This document shows positions 17,706 through 25,658 of a stretch of 38,033 nucleotides of DNA, piece by piece. A program made the position numbers and the translations under genes. The DNA is from Alphaproteobacteria bacterium (GTDB lineage: Bacteria > Pseudomonadota > Alphaproteobacteria > Micavibrionales > Micavibrionaceae). The number at the start of each line of letters is the position of its first letter. Within the stretch, counting starts at the first letter, position 1. Under the pieces are notes generated by a model. That model saw only the letters and a program-made list of their open reading frames with translations, was not told where the DNA came from and searched no databases. The stretch is taken from NCBI GenBank assembly GCA_029880245.1, contig JAOUOR010000012.1:1-38033 (forward strand). Reading direction: 5' to 3'.

Positions 17706-17783
17706 CTGTCATCCCGAGCGAAGTCGAGGGATCTAGATTCCTCCATGCCCCCGCATCAAGTGCGGGGTTAGTCGGAATGACAG
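17706..17783. repeat. Two adjacent GTCATYCCGA...GGRATC palindromes
   Basis: The 26 bases 17708-17733 occur exactly, in inverted orientation, at 28986-29011. The 49 bases 17735-17783, with a GCCCCCGCA...TGCGGGG-type stem, recur exactly at 37813-37861. Confidence 0.85.
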
Positions 17784-17795
17784 GAAGAAAAATAA

Positions 17796-17860
17796 CGTCA
17801 TTGCACGGCTTGTCCGTGCAATCTACTTGATGGATTACCCGCACAAGGCGGGTAATGACG
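17796..17860. repeat. Double hairpin repeat
   Basis: ATTGCACGG/CCGTGCAAT and ATTACCCGC/GCGGGTAAT are two perfect stems in tandem, bounded by GTCA and TGAC. Built like the GTCATTCC family but with different stems. Confidence 0.7.
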
Positions 17861-17874
17861 TTTAGTGAAAAACA

Positions 17875-17917
17875 ATTCCCTCCCCCCATACGGGGAGAGG
17901 GATTAAGGGGGAGGGAA
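17875..17917. repeat. CTCCCC/GGGGAG repeat
   Basis: The GC-rich inverted repeat around ACGGGGAGAGGGATTAAGG is related, in opposite orientation, to the element at 37406-37444 (CTTAATCCCTCTCCCCATGG). Confidence 0.7.
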
Positions 17918-17926
17918 AATAACAAT

Positions 17927-18027
17927 TAGTCATTTGAGATAGTTCTCGGACAAGGCGCTAGCGACGAAGCGTATAAGAATACGTAAGAAGCGACGCAACG
18001 CTGTCCGGAACTAAAATCAAATGACTA
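17927..18027. repeat. Long palindrome (element B)
   Basis: Arms 17927-17952 and 18002-18026 are inverted copies of about 26 bases (TAGTCATTTGA at the outer end). The core 17949-18005 closely matches that of element A at 6862-6919. The right terminus CTA provides the stop codon of the vWFA gene. The arms differ entirely from those of element A. Confidence 0.8.
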
Positions 18028-20370
18028 GCGCTTAAAGGTTTTCGCCAATCTCACAAGCTGGATAAACTCGGAGCGGTAACCAAAAGGATCATCCCCTTTA
18101 CCGATCTGGGCCATCTTGATCACATCATCCATGCTAAGATCACCGACATTATGATCATGCTTCAGGATTTGCCCAAAGCCCGCCACAGAAGCCGCAAAGA
18201 GCGCTTCGCGTTGCAGATCATTCACGGCCGTCGTCATTTCGTATTTCACATTCGTGAAATCATAGACATCCTCGCCACCGCCTAGCTTAACAAGCGTAGT
18301 GATCAGCTTGCTTTTGGACTCGCTTGGCAGTTTATAGCGCATCTTTAGATATGCATATTCCTGCGTATTGCCTTCGGGGATGCTGGTTTCTGCCGTTGGT
18401 TTTTTGACCCCGTAGCGCAGCGGATCAATACTCACAGCCTCGCTGCCCACCGGAACGAATTCATAGATCGCGGTGACTGTGTGCCCTGCCCCGATATCGC
18501 CGGCATCGACCTTGTCATTATTGAAATCCTCACGCTTCAGCGCTCTGGTCTCATAACCGATCAGGCGATACTCAGCGACTGTATTGGGGTTAAACTCAAT
18601 CTGGAACTTCACATCCTTGGCAATCGGGAAGAGCGAAGACGTTGCTTCCTCGACCAGAACTTTGCGCGCTTCATTGAGATTATCAATATAAGCCGCCACG
18701 CCGTTACCATTTTGCGCCAGAGCCTGCATCAACTGGTCATTCACATTACCTGACCCAAAGCCAAGAACAGAGAGATATACGCCATTATCGCGTTTTTCCT
18801 CGATATATTCTTTCAAGGCTTCGTGATTACTCATCCCGACATTAAAATCGCCATCAGTCGCTAGAATAACGCGGTTTAAGGCTTCCTGATCGAAATTCTG
18901 CTCGGCCAGTTGATAGGCCAAGGCAATCCCGGCCGCACCAGCCGTTGATCCACCTGCATTCAAATTATCAATCGCATTGAAAATCTTGCTGCGCTCACGC
19001 ACTTTTGTCGGCTCCAGAACCGTTCCGGCAGAGCCTGCATAAACCGCAATCGCCACAGTATCATCCGGATGAAGGCTATCAAGCAGCATCTTCATCGAGG
19101 ATTTCACCAGCGGCAATTTATCCGGCGCATTCATAGAACCCGACGTATCGAGCAAAAACACCAGATTACTGCGCGGCTTTTCGCTGATCTCGTAACCTTT
19201 AATGCCAATTTGCATCAGCTTCTTGCCTTCCGCCCACGGGCTGTCCATGATAACAACCGTAGGTTTGAAGGGTTGAGCCTGATCCGTCGCATGAGGATAC
19301 GCATAATCGAAGTAATTCACCATTTCCTCGATGCGAACCGCATGACGATCCGGCAAACGTCCCATATTAAGCTGCTTACGGACAAAGCTGTAACTCGCCG
19401 TATCAACATCACTGGAGAATGTCGAGACAGGCTCTTCGGCCACCGTCTTGAACGGGTTAGGTTTTGTTTCCTCGAATTTATCGCGGTTTTGATCCTGATA
19501 AATCGGCGGCACGACATCAGGCTGAGGGGCAATCACTATATTCGAAGTCGGCGCATTAAAGAGCGGCGCAGAGCGCCCCGCCACTGCATCCGCCTCGGCA
19601 GGCTTATTCCCACGTGCTTCACCTTCAACACGTTCTTCTTGCAGTGTACGCCACATAACTAGCGGATCTTCCTCTTGTAGTCGTTTATCTTGTAGTCTTT
19701 TATCCGCCTTAGACAATGCCAAACGCTCTGTCGGCGCTTCCATCGGCACAGGTATTGCACTTTCACCGTTTTGGATAGCACGCTCCAATTCCGCTTCATT
19801 CTTTTGCTTAACCGCCGCAACATAAGCTGGCATCGCTTCATCCGTTCCAGGTGGATGCGATACTTGCGTATCGGATTTACCGTCCGTATCAGAAGAAAAG
19901 AAATCGACAATTGCTTCTGCCACTTTGCTTGATCTGGATGTAGAAACATTTGCTGCAATAGATCCGAAATTATTCGTGCTGCTGCTAGGTTGTCGTTGAG
20001 GAACCGCGTCTCCTTTCTCAATATAAGTACCGCTAGTTACTTTGCTCCCTGCACCCTGTGGCAATTTTGTAATATCATAGGTTTTCTCCGACACCATCGT
20101 GCCCACCACAAGAACCGCTGCCAGCGTCGCCAGGGCCGTTCCTGTCAAAAATTTGTTACGTTGTTTCATCTGTGTTCTCCTCTCATAAACATTGGATTTG
20201 CCTATAAGACGAGCGAATAACGAATTTCCTTGGGATTTTTTTTGATTTTTTTCATGGCTTGACGCTTTAAACTCTGCCACAGCCAGATTAACCGCTCTTT
20301 TCCGCGCATTATCATCCACGGGCGGAGCAATATCTTCTGACAGGATTTTTTTCAAACTATTCTCATCCAT
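18025..20370 (-). CDS. Membrane-anchored von Willebrand factor A protein (YfbK-like) with anti-sigma-like N-terminus
   Basis: This 781-residue protein has a charged cytoplasmic N-terminus (1-73) and one membrane helix (about 74-92, FLTGTALATLAAVLVVGTMV). A long low-complexity Pro/Glu-rich linker runs to about 300. The N-terminal vWA-associated region at about 300-395 comes next. The vWFA domain at about 402-575 has a full metal-ion site (DTSGSM 408-413, Thr475, ATDGD 503-507), and a C-terminal DUF3520-like domain follows. This is the YfbK architecture. Its start overlaps the ECF sigma gene by eight bases and AGGAG lies within that gene, so the two are co-translated. The N-terminus is therefore a candidate anti-sigma segment (inference); it has no zinc-type HxxxCxxC motif. 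Confidence 0.85.
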   Translation of the reverse strand: MDENSLKKILSEDIAPPVDDNARKRAVNLAVAEFKASSHEKNQKKSQGNSLFARLIGKSNVYERRTQMKQRNKFLTGTALATLAAVLVVGTMVSEKTYDITKLPQGAGSKVTSGTYIEKGDAVPQRQPSSSTNNFGSIAANVSTSRSSKVAEAIVDFFSSDTDGKSDTQVSHPPGTDEAMPAYVAAVKQKNEAELERAIQNGESAIPVPMEAPTERLALSKADKRLQDKRLQEEDPLVMWRTLQEERVEGEARGNKPAEADAVAGRSAPLFNAPTSNIVIAPQPDVVPPIYQDQNRDKFEETKPNPFKTVAEEPVSTFSSDVDTASYSFVRKQLNMGRLPDRHAVRIEEMVNYFDYAYPHATDQAQPFKPTVVIMDSPWAEGKKLMQIGIKGYEISEKPRSNLVFLLDTSGSMNAPDKLPLVKSSMKMLLDSLHPDDTVAIAVYAGSAGTVLEPTKVRERSKIFNAIDNLNAGGSTAGAAGIALAYQLAEQNFDQEALNRVILATDGDFNVGMSNHEALKEYIEEKRDNGVYLSVLGFGSGNVNDQLMQALAQNGNGVAAYIDNLNEARKVLVEEATSSLFPIAKDVKFQIEFNPNTVAEYRLIGYETRALKREDFNNDKVDAGDIGAGHTVTAIYEFVPVGSEAVSIDPLRYGVKKPTAETSIPEGNTQEYAYLKMRYKLPSESKSKLITTLVKLGGGEDVYDFTNVKYEMTTAVNDLQREALFAASVAGFGQILKHDHNVGDLSMDDVIKMAQIGKGDDPFGYRSEFIQLVRLAKTFKR

Positions 20371-20902
20371 GTTTCCGCTCCTTTCCGAATACAGCTTCCA
20401 GCTTTTTGCGTGCTTCGTGGATTCGCCATGAAATCGTACTTTCCTTTACCCCGCATAATTTGGCAGCCTCTTTATGTGATAACCCTTGCGCCATCACCAG
20501 CAAAAGCGATTCTTTCTCTGCTTCGGGCAATTTATGCACCTCTGCCCAGACTTGGGATGCGTAAAGACTATCCTCCGCATTATCCCGTACCTGAATAGTT
20601 TCAAGCATCTGCTCCCCACCATGATCATGGCGCCCTTGCGCCTTCACCCAGTCCTTGGCAGTGTTAATGACAAGACGGTAAAGCCAACTCGTAAAAGCCG
20701 AATCACCTTTATAACTGGAAATCCCTCGGGCAAGCTTGATACACGCCTCTTGCGTGATATCCTCCGCATCCCTTTGATTGCCGCACCATTTAAATGCCAT
20801 TTTGAACATTGCCTCATAATACATATTCACCAATGCCTCGAAAGCATCAGAGTTCCCGCTTTGCGCGGCTTTTACTAAATTTTGCGTTTCTGCCTCGGGC
20901 AT
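20363..20902 (-). CDS. ECF-subfamily RNA polymerase sigma factor
   Basis: This 179-residue sigma-70 factor of the extracytoplasmic-function group has region 2 at about 20-88, with AEDITQEACIKLARG and TSWLYRLVINTAKDW. Region 4 lies at about 117-170, with LPEAEKESLLLVMAQGLSHK and the helix-turn-helix KEAAKLCGVKESTISWRIHEARKKL. Regions 1.1 and 3 are absent, as usual. AAAGGGA precedes the ATG. It is coupled to the downstream membrane vWFA gene, suggesting an envelope-stress or surface-signal system. The regulon is unknown. An AAC...GTC pattern upstream could be its own promoter, but this is weak. Confidence 0.9.
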   Translation of the reverse strand: MPEAETQNLVKAAQSGNSDAFEALVNMYYEAMFKMAFKWCGNQRDAEDITQEACIKLARGISSYKGDSAFTSWLYRLVINTAKDWVKAQGRHDHGGEQMLETIQVRDNAEDSLYASQVWAEVHKLPEAEKESLLLVMAQGLSHKEAAKLCGVKESTISWRIHEARKKLEAVFGKERKHG

Positions 20903-21041
20903 AAATTCCCTTTGTCCAAATATAAAACAGGACCTAGTTTACAAAAGTTAGACGCTTCGAACAGACAAAATCTTGGAATTTTTTTTATTTTTTTATTTTC
21001 ACCCTGATAATTACAAAAAAACTCTGCTAGAAGTTTTTAAG

Positions 21042-22274
21042 ATGAACACACTTTCAGCCGCACATGAAGACACAAAACTTGCCCCTTGGTTCCTGATCGG
21101 CAGCATGGCCCTGATGATCCTGTTTTCACTGGAATTTCCCAGAATTCTGGGGTGGTTTCCCTTTCTAATAGGCATTGGAACACTGATATATTGCCGATTT
21201 TGGATTCAAGAAAAACTGATAATTCCCAAAACTCTTGGCCTTACCTTACTTGGTATTATTATTTTAGCGTCTACAAGCCTCATCTGGTCGGAGTTTTCTT
21301 CTGAGTTACCAGTCAGAATCTTGAAAATTGCAGGACTTTTTATCGGTGGACTTGTTTTGTATACGAGCCTGCCAAACATAAAAATCGGCAATCACCCCGC
21401 CCTATTACTCTTGCCGCTCGCCGCCGGAGCCACCATGTTCCTGTGCTCGCTTGAACTAATCTTTGATTTACAGCTCTACCACCTGAGCCATGGTACAACA
21501 AGAAATCCTAATATAAGTACCGCCGTATTAAATAGAGGCATTGTTTTTCAGGTACTGCTCTTTTTTCCCATGCTCACAATCATAAAAAAATCAGCATTAG
21601 AGGAAAATCACAAGAAACAGGCAACCGTGTTTTACTGTGCTTTAATGTTGATTATGTTAGCACTAACCCAGAGCCAGTCCGCGCAACTTGCCTTTGTAAT
21701 CGGTACCCTCACCTATTTCGTTTTTCCCTATAAGTATAAACCCGCCTATAAGATCACAGCCATTTTGATTGCAATCGCGATTGTTACAACGCCTTTTATT
21801 GTTAAGCTAATGTTTAACGCCATAGTCGTTGATGTGAATTCCGTGCCCTGGATCAAAGAAGGCTACGCCGCAGAGCGCCTTGAAATCTGGAACTTTGTCA
21901 CAAGCTATGCCCTAAAAAGCCCTGTATTTGGACACGGCATTCTGGTCACACGTTTTATAGAGGATTTTGACACCAAACAAATCTTCTTTAAAGCAGCAAC
22001 CGTTTTACATCCTCATAATTTCTCCGTTCAAATCTGGATCGAATTCGGCGCCATCGGAGCCTTGCTGGCCTCGGCTCTGTTTGCTTTCTATCTCAATACA
22101 ATAAGTAAGGAAAAACCGGAAGATAGCCGCCTTACATTAGCCGTATTCATATCCGCCCTCACCGTTATGGCTGTTGGTTACGGGATGTGGCAAAGCTGGT
22201 GGATTGGAATGCTATTTTTTATAGCATCTCTAATAGCGTTAATAAAACGACTTCCTTCGAATTCGACACCATAA
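21042..22274 (+). CDS. O-antigen ligase/polymerase-like membrane protein
   Basis: This 410-residue polytopic membrane protein has about ten hydrophobic helices. A longer loop before the conserved HPHN (from residue 323) and the region WIEFGAIGALLASALFAFYL are typical of the Wzy/WaaL (O-antigen ligase, PF04932-like) superfamily. Such proteins join or polymerise undecaprenyl-linked glycans on the periplasmic face of the inner membrane. I used the ATG at 21042; an upstream TTG in frame lies in AT-rich promoter sequence. No other polysaccharide gene is adjacent, but ugd is 8 kb away. Ligase and polymerase cannot be told apart by sequence alone. Confidence 0.8.
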   Translation: MNTLSAAHEDTKLAPWFLIGSMALMILFSLEFPRILGWFPFLIGIGTLIYCRFWIQEKLIIPKTLGLTLLGIIILASTSLIWSEFSSELPVRILKIAGLFIGGLVLYTSLPNIKIGNHPALLLLPLAAGATMFLCSLELIFDLQLYHLSHGTTRNPNISTAVLNRGIVFQVLLFFPMLTIIKKSALEENHKKQATVFYCALMLIMLALTQSQSAQLAFVIGTLTYFVFPYKYKPAYKITAILIAIAIVTTPFIVKLMFNAIVVDVNSVPWIKEGYAAERLEIWNFVTSYALKSPVFGHGILVTRFIEDFDTKQIFFKAATVLHPHNFSVQIWIEFGAIGALLASALFAFYLNTISKEKPEDSRLTLAVFISALTVMAVGYGMWQSWWIGMLFFIASLIALIKRLPSNSTP

Positions 22275-22504
22275 AAGCATGACTATGTAAATTATAATGC
22301 ATTATTATACATAAATTTTGTATTCCATAATAATGGCAATAGTATTTACAAAACAAATACTTAATTCACTATTTGAACTATTCAGGATTTTTCTAAAAAA
22401 AATTTGCAATTCACAAAAAATAGGCGTAGGTTTCATAGGTATGCGGTCATTACAGAGCAAATAATTGCCATTTGGGCCGGATACGGGGAGATAGGATAAT
22501 ATAA
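22275..22504. other. AT-rich upstream region of the 22606 gene
   Basis: I see no gene in this part of the 331-base gap. It is strongly AT-rich to about 22440 and then contains GGGGAGATA at 22485-22493. That word matters for the leader described separately. Confidence 0.5.
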
Positions 22505-22608
22505 GTGCTGTGTGTCTTTAATCCTTCTTCCATTTACATAATGTTAACCTTTTATAGGATATTCTCCCCTTTTTAGCTCACATGTTATCCGGGGGGAGAT
22601 ACAAAGTG
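22485..22608 (+). promoter_or_regulatory. Putative translational switch: alternative pairings around the ribosome site of the 22606 gene
   Basis: The word GGGGAGATA appears twice, at 22485-22493 and at 22593-22601 (inside the Shine-Dalgarno of the 22606 gene). Between them lies a single complement, TATTCTCCCC at 22560-22569. That strand can pair with only one copy at a time: pairing with the second hides the ribosome site, pairing with the first frees it. The complement also lies within a small reading frame (22505-22576), so translation of that frame would open the site. The pattern is seen in the sequence; the switching is inference. Confidence 0.4.
22505..22576 (+). CDS. Possible 23-residue leader peptide
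   Basis: A GTG start preceded by AGGA (22493-22496) at 8-base spacing opens a frame of 23 codons ending in TAG. The peptide would be hydrophobic and aromatic (MLCVFNPSSIYIMLTFYRIF plus three residues). Its last codons overlap the strand that can mask the downstream ribosome site. Small frames occur by chance, so this rests mainly on its position and ribosome site. Confidence 0.3.
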   Translation: MLCVFNPSSIYIMLTFYRIFSPF

Positions 22609-23853
22609 AAACAAGTGGGATTAACGGCAGCGTTACAAAATCGCGGACAATTTGCAGATGGCTTTCCAAAAATCAAGTCTTTCGAGGATATGAGTTATGG
22701 TGCTCAGGTCCAGCGAGCCCTAGATACCGCCAGAGAACACGTCAGAAAGGTTTTCGGTGATGCTTCCGTAGGTTTTGAAAACAAACATGAACTTAATGGG
22801 AACCAAAACCATTATACCGGGGATAATGAATGGGATGAACCCTACGGTATTGATGACGCACCCGACCTTAAGATTACAACAAAACAAAAAGAAAAAGATG
22901 ACCAAACCACCAATGATTATGTGTTAGCAGATCTTGACATTGGCAGCAGCCTACGGGACCCTAATAGTTACGACCCAACCAAAGGCGTTATTGCTACTAA
23001 AATTGGTCGCGCCGCGCTTAATAATACCGCAATAGACAGCTTGAACGCCGTCAAAGAGAAAAAAGACAGGGAAGCCTACGCCTTCCTTGTATCAAACCAG
23101 CGTTTAAAAGATCAAATTCGTGAGCAGACCAAATATCTGCTGGAAAGGCTTAAAGAAGCCAGAGCATTCCTCGCCAGTATGAGCGAAGCAGATCTGGATA
23201 CGAAAAATACAAATGCCGAAAGTATCGACAAGAGGAAAGAACTTAGACGCCGTCTTGAAGAAATGGGCCTGGATATTAATGATTATATTGGTGAAAACGG
23301 GACACTTGATAGTAAAAGAATTGATCAGGACATGATTGCCGCTGCAGCAACTCAAATGGGTCTGGATAATGTTTCTACCAGAATATTGCAGAACAAAACC
23401 AAGCCTGAAATTAATGCTAATGAATTACTGGGTACACCTATACCAACACAGACCTTTAACGCAGCATCTACCACGACAAACGGAAATGACGGTGCGGAAA
23501 TTGCTGATCAAGCCCCTGAAGATGTCGCTAAATCAATGCTGGCTTCTCTTGGCTTCTCCTCCGGATCAAATATCGATTCCATGAAAAATGACGACTTTAC
23601 TTTTGAACCTGAAAGTGAGGGAGATTTTGCATTAGATGAACGTAACTATGAAAGCATAAGTGTTGCCGAAGCCGTAGAAACTTCTGATGATCCTCAGGAA
23701 AATTCGTTTTTACCCTCTGGCGCGTGGCAAACAATGGAACTTGCAAGCGCGTTCCAGCCAGTAGCTACATTTGTTCAAGAAAATCAGCCAGTTCTCGACG
23801 CAGAAAAAAGTTACGGATATACTGGTTATGTCGATTCTATGAAAATGGCATAA
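22606..23853 (+). CDS. Hypothetical Asp/Asn-rich soluble protein
   Basis: I do not recognise this family. The protein is about 415 residues, acidic and rich in Asn, Asp and Lys, with no signal peptide or membrane helix. It has a helical central part (about residues 140-225, with KEKKDREAYAFLVSNQ and many charged residues, probably coiled coil). A disordered acidic C-terminus contains MLASLGFSSGSNIDSMKNDD. I place the start at GTG 22606 (MKQVGLTAALQNRG) because GGGGGGAG lies at good spacing; an ATG at 22582 is the alternative. It is convergent with the next gene. The leader suggests regulated translation. Confidence 0.7.
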   Translation: MKQVGLTAALQNRGQFADGFPKIKSFEDMSYGAQVQRALDTAREHVRKVFGDASVGFENKHELNGNQNHYTGDNEWDEPYGIDDAPDLKITTKQKEKDDQTTNDYVLADLDIGSSLRDPNSYDPTKGVIATKIGRAALNNTAIDSLNAVKEKKDREAYAFLVSNQRLKDQIREQTKYLLERLKEARAFLASMSEADLDTKNTNAESIDKRKELRRRLEEMGLDINDYIGENGTLDSKRIDQDMIAAAATQMGLDNVSTRILQNKTKPEINANELLGTPIPTQTFNAASTTTNGNDGAEIADQAPEDVAKSMLASLGFSSGSNIDSMKNDDFTFEPESEGDFALDERNYESISVAEAVETSDDPQENSFLPSGAWQTMELASAFQPVATFVQENQPVLDAEKSYGYTGYVDSMKMA

Positions 23854-23888
23854 AATCTTTCCGCTGATAGCACAAATTAGATGGTTTT

Positions 23889-24737
23889 CTATTCCAGATT
23901 AAGAGCCTCTGGATTTTTGACAGTAGAATCACCAGAACCATTCCGAGCCTTCTCCTGAGATATTTTATTGCCCTGTTCAATAAGTTCTATCAACTCTTCA
24001 TTGTTTATAGAAACGAGATTGTGCCACCATATCTCTCTTACACTTTCAATAGCTTCCTTGAGATCACCAATGTTTCCATAAAGCTCCCCTCTAACAAAAA
24101 CTAAAATGCCTTCTTCTTGTTGCTTTGATGTTAAACTTTTCTTGTCCCCCTCCGAAGGAACTACCCGAAAAATACCACCAATAAAAGGTGCTGTATCTTT
24201 ATAGTGCTCTTTATTAAAGTCGATCTCGCCTTGAACAGCCTCTGCAACCTTATATATTCTGTTTCTATCTCCTATAACGCCTAAATGAATAAAGGTCTGA
24301 GCTTTCTTTTGAGCTAACAATCTAACGTAATCTTTCAATGTTTCTATATTAAAAGCAACAGGCTGCTCCTCCCCATGCGATTTTGCTTCAGGAGGTTTTC
24401 TATTTGATAATTCCCAATACTTTTTAGGAATCCCACCAGTATGAACAAATTCTCTGTTAATCCCATAACTTTCTTTACCATTTTTATTTACCGTTTTTCC
24501 ATAAATTTTCTGCGATTTCGGATTCCTTTTTATTTCATCAACTACTATTTTCATTGTATCCCAAGTAGATTTAGAAATATTCAGGCGATTTGTATTTATT
24601 TGAACTGCTTGCGTTTGCCCTTCTTGACCTTGATTTGAAACAGGTTCTTGAGCAAGCACATCCCCTGCAAAAGTCGTCGCTGCCAAAGCCGCTGCCAAAA
24701 CTGGTCCTAGTGTTTTATTGCTTTTTTCAGAAGACAT
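23889..24737 (-). CDS. Hypothetical exported protein
   Basis: I do not recognise this family. The 282-residue protein has a signal peptide (MSSEKSNKTLGPVLAAALAA then TTFAGDVLA, cleavage before QEP). A Gln-rich stretch follows, then a soluble alpha/beta-like domain with IHLGVIGDRNRIYKVAEAVQ and GGIFRVVPSEGDKK. It contains no cysteine in the mature part. I chose the ATG at 24737 because AAGGTG lies six bases upstream; an in-frame ATG at 24761 lacks a ribosome site. It is a single gene, convergent with the 22606 gene. Location would be periplasmic or secreted. Confidence 0.7.
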   Translation of the reverse strand: MSSEKSNKTLGPVLAAALAATTFAGDVLAQEPVSNQGQEGQTQAVQINTNRLNISKSTWDTMKIVVDEIKRNPKSQKIYGKTVNKNGKESYGINREFVHTGGIPKKYWELSNRKPPEAKSHGEEQPVAFNIETLKDYVRLLAQKKAQTFIHLGVIGDRNRIYKVAEAVQGEIDFNKEHYKDTAPFIGGIFRVVPSEGDKKSLTSKQQEEGILVFVRGELYGNIGDLKEAIESVREIWWHNLVSINNEELIELIEQGNKISQEKARNGSGDSTVKNPEALNLE

Positions 24738-24854
24738 CTTAATCACCTTATTTGTTGTCATTTAAATAGTTGTAATTCATACCCATTATTCAGGGTTATA
24801 ATCAATTACATATGAATATGCAAATTTTTTATTGCCATAAGTAAGGAAAATATC

Positions 24855-24879
24855 AAAAAAAGCCGGAATATGCTTTTTT
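24855..24879 (-). terminator. Rho-independent terminator of the 24882 gene
   Basis: Read on the minus strand just after the stop codon: AAAAAAGC, an 8-base loop, then GCTTTTTTT. The A/T-rich stem with a run of T is a typical terminator. Confidence 0.65.
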
Positions 24880-24881
24880 AC

Positions 24882-25571
24882 TTACTTGTTATAGCACCCC
24901 AGAGATATCATCCCCGCCGTTTCCACAGCCGCGTCATAATCACCCTTCGCCAGATCATAGATCTTATTGATCAACATCTCATCTGCGTTTTCAAATCTCT
25001 CATAGGGCGTTCCTTCGAAATTAACTTCTTTTCGCTCATACGCCGCAATCAGGCTTTCTTTCTCGCGTCTGTTTTTTACGCCATTGACCACATCCAGTGC
25101 AAATTCCGTAACCCCGACACATGTCTCGTGCAAATCGACCTCTTCTTTGGCGTCTTTGGAATCCTTTATCTTTTCCGCCCCTTTAATGCAGTCAATATAC
25201 TCTTCCATATTCTTCACAGTGGCCTCTATCGGACCATGCTTATCCAGCTTTTTATAAACATCGGCAAAAAGCGGCTCGAACATCTTGGCCTGAGCGGAAA
25301 TTTGCTCAAGTTTTGTTTTCTGATAATACATTCCCTTGGCCACGGTAAAGAATGCTGCGCGCTTTCCGCATCCCCTTGGGGTCATAGGAAAAGCCGCCGC
25401 CACGATATCAACTTCTTCAAATCCGGTAGAAGGCACAAACCCGCCTTGACGAGATGACGACAATATTTCATCCGCACTCTGGGCCGCCAATTGCTTGCTA
25501 TCGGCGAATAATATCCCGACCGCTACGGCAAAAAGTACAAGTGCAAAAAAAGAAATGACATAAACGCGCAT
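24882..25571 (-). CDS. Hypothetical membrane-anchored or exported four-cysteine protein
   Basis: I do not recognise this family. The 229-residue protein has an N-terminal hydrophobic segment (MRVYVISFFALVLFAVAVGI), either an uncleaved anchor or a signal peptide. The mature part is mostly helical and charged, with four cysteines (in RGCGKR, DCIKG, ETCVG and LGCYNK), an even number compatible with two disulfides. It is co-directional with cysQ 87 bases upstream and followed by a clear terminator, so it may be the last gene of the sulfate-activation transcript. No catalytic motif is visible. Confidence 0.7.
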   Translation of the reverse strand: MRVYVISFFALVLFAVAVGILFADSKQLAAQSADEILSSSRQGGFVPSTGFEEVDIVAAAFPMTPRGCGKRAAFFTVAKGMYYQKTKLEQISAQAKMFEPLFADVYKKLDKHGPIEATVKNMEEYIDCIKGAEKIKDSKDAKEEVDLHETCVGVTEFALDVVNGVKNRREKESLIAAYERKEVNFEGTPYERFENADEMLINKIYDLAKGDYDAAVETAGMISLGCYNK

Positions 25572-25658
25572 ATCTGTATTTATTCTTCGCTCATTAAAAA
25601 CAATAGGAATATATTACACGTCTTCTCTAAAAAATAACAGCTTTTGAACATTTTTTCT

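Larger units (their letters stand above)
17671..18024. other. 354-bp convergent intergenic region made of stacked palindromic repeats
   Basis: No gene is visible between the 3' ends of hglS and the vWFA gene. From left to right it contains a GTCATCCCGA...GGGATC hairpin, a copy in reverse order (GATTCC...GGAATGAC), a double hairpin with ATTGCACGG and ATTACCCGC stems, a CTCCCC/GGGGAG element and the long palindrome of element B. Each type recurs elsewhere in the window or resembles one that does. Confidence 0.75.

Noticed and set aside
22440-22600. A known riboswitch class
   Set aside because: I could not match the conserved bases of the TPP, SAM, cobalamin or cyclic-di-GMP classes; the alternative pairing is described instead as a putative switch.
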